Part shown: positions 62,001 to 64,000 of the stretch, piece by piece
How positions within the stretch are numbered: position 1 is the first letter of the stretch
How the letters are laid out: every line of letters starts with the position of its first letter
Assembly: GCF_964355755.1 (NCBI RefSeq)
Contig: NC_092676.1
Coordinates: 23,108,288-23,172,287 of the forward strand
Length of the DNA stretch: 64,000 nt
From: Antedon mediterranea
Lineage: Eukaryota; Echinodermata; Crinoidea; Comatulida; Antedonidae
Direction: 5' to 3'
Notes under the pieces: model-generated
The model's database searches: none
Told to the model about the DNA's origin: nothing
What the model saw: the letters and a program-made list of their open reading frames with translations, nothing else
Program-made: the position numbers and the translations under genes

Positions 62001-63819
62001 CGAATTTATTTATTTTCAGAGGTGTTGTTCGTTCTCAAAGTAACGCGGCATTCCACGACCCTTTCTATTGCCAAGACATCCCAATTGAAAATTGGAAAAT
62101 AAACGACAGATGTTCGACAGACCCTATATTCGTCAAGGGTGCCCCAAATGTAAGTTTAAAATGTAAACACGTTTACAGAATCACAATATTTAATAAGAAA
62201 GCAAATACTTCTATTATAACATGGTCGAATTAGTGTGTATAGTAAACAGTGCCTATAACATATTTGGGGTGACCTCACATAATAAGTGAGTTCCCAATTT
62301 AACCAGAAAGTTTAGATTCGATTGCTTTTTAAAAATATTTTCTCTATTGACTTTTGCTATACAATTTTGAAATGATGTTCGTTATATGCTGTAATTATCT
62401 TTACTAAAGCTCTGTCTACACTATCAAACAAGTTTGAATAGGGTAATGTGCCAAAATATGGTAGTGATATACCCAAATAAGGTAGTGATTTGACATCATC
62501 AGGTCCATATATGGGCACATCACATTTTTGTCACAATAATAGTGTAAACAGCTTAACGTGTAATTTCACCATGTCTCAATTATACTTTTAGAGCTATAAA
62601 TGGGTTTCTGGACCTTTATTTTTGTATTTTATCGAACGATTCATCCGGTTTATTCGTAGATATCAGACTGTTACAATTACACAGGTAAGATATTACTTGA
62701 TAAGGCAAAAGTAGAGGTACGTCAGAATGCAAAACTGTAAAGTTGAAATAATACTGGTGTGCAAAGTTTTTGCGACGATATAGAGGGTGCTATAACATCT
62801 ACTGTACAGAGCCATTTATTATTGGCTCTGTTTGTGTAACGTTAAGACAAAGAAAGTACTATCTTTGGCTTATAATATAGTAATAAGGGTAATAATGAAT
62901 AGATTGCAACATTTTGTGTGACGATATAGAGGGCGCTATAACACCGTATTGTATCCCATTCATAATATCTCTGGTACTATACACAAAGATACATATTAAA
63001 TTATAGTGCTATCTTTGGTTAAGATAAGTTGTCTTTAAATATGTATACTGTTCAGTTAGTATCCGTAATTACATGACTAAAGGGTCTTTCACACCTGTTC
63101 CGGCACGATTTGAAATCAACGTTAATGTTTCGAAACATTGACGTTCAATTTCAAACCGTATCGGAACAGGTTTGAAAGACCCTTTATACGCGTACATTTA
63201 TGGTACTTTAATTGTTTCAGGTTGTAAATCACCCGTCTCGTGTTGTTGAGCTTAGAATGACGAAGAAAGGGTTCCGTATGTTACCAGGACAGTACATCTT
63301 TATCAAATGTCCATCGATTTCACATATCCAATGGCATCCGTTTACACTTACATCAGTGAGTACAGTAGGCCTAAATTGCCGTAAAGCTCTGTCTACACTA
63401 TCAAACTAGTATGGTATTGATATGCTTAAATACGGTAGTGGTATGACATCATCATGTCGATAACTGGGAACATCACATTTGTTTGTCACGTAAAGTTTGA
63501 TCACCCTCACAAACTCGCGGCTAGATTTCAAATTTTACAAAGAAAAAGATAGAACATTATGTTAACCTTAGCACTTAATTTCATATTGTTTAGGTCTTCA
63601 GCTCCAAACTAAGTTTCATGATGATAATACATATCAGAATAGAAATCTTACTCCCCTTCTGTTAGATTTGCATTGGCTATTTTAAATCGTTCTTTTGTAG
63701 TCGCCTGATGAAGGCTTCTTCAGCGTTCATATCCGTACTGTTGGTGACTGGACATCCTCCTTAGCTTTGGCTTGTGGCATTAACAGTGCAGAATCCGTAG
63801 CTGCTGAAGATCTTCCAAG
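44082..63819 (+). CDS. NOX2: NOX2-like NADPH oxidase B, exons 1-10 (3' part outside window)
   Basis: Exons: 44082-44126, 44646-44741, 45369-45488, 46195-46428, 61511-61626, 61837-61917, 62020-62149, 62592-62684, 63221-63355, 63701-63819. Every exon has the same length and phase as in NOX-A. The product covers the heme domain ([10 protein letters not shown] and [27 protein letters not shown]) and the FAD motif HPFTLTS. The NADPH-binding exons should follow past 64000. Role as for NOX-A. Differences: start MGLGPTND instead of MGDRLINEG; the extracellular NCT sequon of A is lost (RCSTD), while NDT replaces NNT. Intron 4 is 15 kb because of large repeat elements. Nothing in the visible exons is broken, so it looks functional, but the missing end prevents a firm statement. 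Confidence 0.92.
44253..44590 (+). mobile_element. tRNA-Ser/Leu-headed SINE in NOX-B intron 1
   Basis: ATGGCCGAGCGGTTAAGGC is a classic class II tRNA A-box region and GGGTTCGAGGCCGACTC a B box. The tRNA-like head is followed by a long body (GTGTACTTTAAAGAACCC; GGTTACCCCGGTGAACTGG) and an AAAATAAAAT tail. The body and tail show a SINE, not a tRNA gene. It ends about 50 bases before exon 2. Confidence 0.82.
45005..45072 (+). repeat. Short tandem repeat GAATGCGTCCTCCTATT
   Basis: Four imperfect units of 14-17 bases in NOX-B intron 2. No function is evident. Confidence 0.8.
45864..46059. mobile_element. TA-flanked MITE, AAGCNTGGTTCCCACTAG ends
   Basis: Left end AGCTTGGTTCCCACTAGGG, right end TCTAGTGGGAACCACGCTT, flanked by TA. 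CpG-rich interior with GCGTCG and ACGCAA words. In NOX-B intron 3, ending 135 bases before exon 4. A fragment recurs near 47895-47930. Confidence 0.8.
46711..46912 (+). mobile_element. hAT-like MITE, AAGGCAATCTAACAACA family (copy 2)
   Basis: AATCTAACAACAGGATGCC at the left and TGTCCTGTTGTTGCCTT at the right, with shared GTCGCAGCCAGACAT and GTTCCTATCTTGGCAA. Both ends are slightly eroded. Confidence 0.72.
48276..48464 (+). mobile_element. hAT-like MITE (copy 3)
   Basis: CAATGGCGTGAGGCAGAGG at the left and CGTTACGCCACTG at the right; internal order matches 28845-29016. The target duplication is not exact. Confidence 0.75.
48850..50300 (+). repeat. Tandem array, ~130-bp unit, 11 copies, with higher-order repeat
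   Basis: Units contain CCAATTAAAGATCACTTTAC, CACCTCCAATTAGCGACC and TTAATTATGTGACAAAA. Unit starts fall about every 128-138 bases from 48856 to 50167. Two successive units starting near 49107 recur almost unchanged about 529 bases later, so blocks of four units were duplicated. Found in NOX-B intron 4. Confidence 0.88.
50830..51100. repeat. Degenerate CGACCACCTCT-type short repeats
   Basis: Repeated words such as GCGACCACC, GGACTACC and GTAAGTGACCACCTC, then an inverted set (AGGTGGTCG, GAGGTGGACG). Probably a decayed minisatellite with inverted ends, of the same vocabulary as the 130-bp array. Confidence 0.55.
51598..51641. repeat. Perfect 20-bp hairpin with GAGG loop
   Basis: CGAGAGAACGAAATAATTTC, then GAGG, then its exact reverse complement. 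It lies among other ATTTCGAGA-type words. Confidence 0.9.
52861..54095 (+). repeat. Left satellite arm, ~101-bp palindromic unit, about 12 copies
   Basis: Each unit has TAGCACTGTGTTTTACTATA, ACCAATTTGGTT and AGAGTAAAACACAATGATAA, which pair with each other as a hairpin, then GAATAGGAAACATTTAATAA. Spacing is close to 101 bases. Same repeat as 57840-60850 in inverse orientation. Confidence 0.9.
54484..54715 (+). repeat. GCGTCGATGAAAATT short-repeat array
   Basis: About fifteen units of 12-18 bases built on GCGTCGATGAAAATT and GCGTCGATGTGATGAAA. Open frames rich in FIDA or FHRR across it are repeat artefacts. Confidence 0.88.
55136..55275 (-). repeat. Opposed AATTTTCATCGACGC array
   Basis: Same short repeat as 54484-54715 but in inverse orientation (CATCGATGCAATTTTCATCG), about 400 bases away. 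Together they form an inverted pair in the centre of the foldback element. Confidence 0.85.
56530..57118. mobile_element. Inner foldback element 1 (~0.59 kb)
   Basis: Left arm: CCCTAACCCTAGTTTGAAGC, GATCACATA, ACGTATCGT, AATATAGGTTCTTACATCTA. Right arm: the same inverted (GACGTAAGAACCTATTGAAC, ACGATACGTATT, TGTGATCG, AACTAGGGTTAGAG). The ends contain the satellite hairpin motif (ACTATAACCATTTTGGTTAA). A partial third copy starts near 55960. Confidence 0.72.
57178..57740. mobile_element. Inner foldback element 2 (~0.56 kb)
   Basis: A close second copy of the 56530 element in the same orientation, with the same arms and centre (GGGAATCATCAATGAAGTAA). It leads directly into the right satellite array, whose first units resemble its end. 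Confidence 0.72.
57840..60850 (-). repeat. Right satellite arm, ~101-bp unit, about 29 copies, 400-bp higher-order repeat
   Basis: Units read TTTCCTATTCTTTATCATTG, TGTTTTACTCTAACCAAATT, GGTTATAGTAAAACACAGTG, inverse to the left arm. A variant unit (TTAAATTCCTATTC with CATTCTGC) recurs at about 59181, 59582, 59982 and 60384, i.e. every fourth unit. Apparent open frames here are satellite. Confidence 0.92.
61340..61487. mobile_element. Small inverted-repeat element, CCTTTCTCACAGA ends
   Basis: CTCCTTTCTCACAGAAAGCC at the left and CACATCTGTGAGAAAGGGG at the right, with CCGGTATAT words inside. It ends about 25 bases before NOX-B exon 5. Related ends occur at 46992 and 52217. Confidence 0.75.
61664..61764. 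mobile_element. MITE fragment with a perfect 18-bp palindrome
   Basis: The right half matches the AAGCTCTGTCTACACTATC family (ACTACCATATTTGGGCACAT; GTAGTGTAGCCAGAACTT). The left part is replaced by an inverted repeat at 61666-61703 with stems GTATGACATAATGCCCAT and a 2-nt spacer. In NOX-B intron 5. Confidence 0.7.
62407..62554. mobile_element. TA-flanked MITE, AAGCTCTGTCTACACTATC family (copy 6)
   Basis: Left end AAGCTCTGTCTACACTATCA after TA; right end eroded (TAGTGTAAACAGCTT). It stops 37 bases before NOX-B exon 8. Confidence 0.78.
63080..63185. mobile_element. Palindromic TA-flanked MITE of 106 bp
   Basis: AAGGGTCTTTCACACCTGTT at the left and AACAGGTTTGAAAGACCCTT at the right; the inner part TTTGAAATCAACGTTAATG also pairs with its inverse, so nearly the whole element is a hairpin. 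TA on both sides. Ends 35 bases before NOX-B exon 9. Confidence 0.85.
63384..63500. mobile_element. MITE, AAGCTCTGTCTACACTATC family (copy 7, right end lost)
   Basis: Starts AAGCTCTGTCTACACTATCA after TA, 29 bases past NOX-B exon 9, and carries TGACATCATCATGTCGATAA. The right terminus stops at AAAGTTTGATCACC. Confidence 0.72.
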
Positions 63820-63850
63820 GTATGTACGGTTTTACTTGGTTTGCTACTAG

Positions 63851-64000
63851 AATCAAAACAATCTAACAACAGGGCACTGCGCTCGCCTTGCCAAGATAGG
63901 AACTCGTAATAATCCTTTGATCTTATGTCTAGCTGCGACAAATAACAACAGTTCTGTACTATGTACATATTCTCCGGTGTTTGTTAAAATAAGAGGCGAC
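63851..64000. mobile_element. hAT-like MITE, AAGGCAATCTAACAACA family (copy 3, cut by window edge)
   Basis: AATCTAACAACAGGGCACTG and CTTGCCAAGATAGGAACTC match the inverse of 15178-15392. Lies in NOX-B intron 10. Confidence 0.7.

Overview
The window is AT-rich nuclear DNA of an animal. It has short coding exons with GT-AG introns in all genes, long introns, and dense small DNA transposons, tRNA-derived SINEs and satellites. The gene content (a NOX2-type NADPH oxidase pair, MPC1, and a profilin-4/FAM228 neighbour pair) fits a marine invertebrate deuterostome. I think an echinoderm is most likely, but this is inference from gene families and repeat style, not a search. Nothing bacterial, phage or CRISPR-like is present. 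Protein family names come from remembered human sequences and were not searched.

Four complete genes and one incomplete gene can be rebuilt exon by exon. (1) Profilin-4 (PFN4), minus strand, 2247-4223, five coding exons, with an apparent N-terminal extension. (2) A FAM228 family gene, plus strand, 6848-12738, six exons, head-to-head with PFN4. (3) A mitochondrial pyruvate carrier subunit 1 (MPC1) gene, plus strand, 14593-21986, six exons including a predicted 4-nt microexon and a 16-nt exon. (4) NOX2-like gene A, plus strand, 27763-40523, 14 exons, 577 codons, complete. (5) NOX2-like gene B, plus strand, from 44082, exons 1-10 in the window and the rest beyond the right edge. A and B are tandem paralogues: all ten comparable exons have the same length and phase, so they arose by duplication. 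Each would encode a membrane flavocytochrome that passes electrons from NADPH through FAD and two hemes to oxygen, making superoxide.

The rest is mostly mobile DNA. Recurring families are: hAT-like MITEs with 8-bp target duplications; TA-flanked mariner/pogo-like MITEs, one family with seven or more copies; a family whose end forms the 3' splice site of NOX-A exon 2; several tRNA-derived SINEs; one LINE 3' fragment; and a Helentron-like element at 10039-11500 whose empty site is preserved in a neighbouring tandem duplicate.

The most striking structure is in the 15-kb intron 4 of NOX-B. There, 52633-61252 looks like one 8.6-kb foldback element. It has matching inverted ends and a 7-bp flanking duplication. 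Its arms are made of a ~101-bp satellite that runs in one orientation on the left and the opposite orientation on the right, and each satellite unit is itself a hairpin. Nested inside are opposed short-repeat arrays and two smaller foldback elements. The adjacent 46992-52217 segment is also bounded by inverted repeats and carries a ~130-bp tandem array with higher-order structure.
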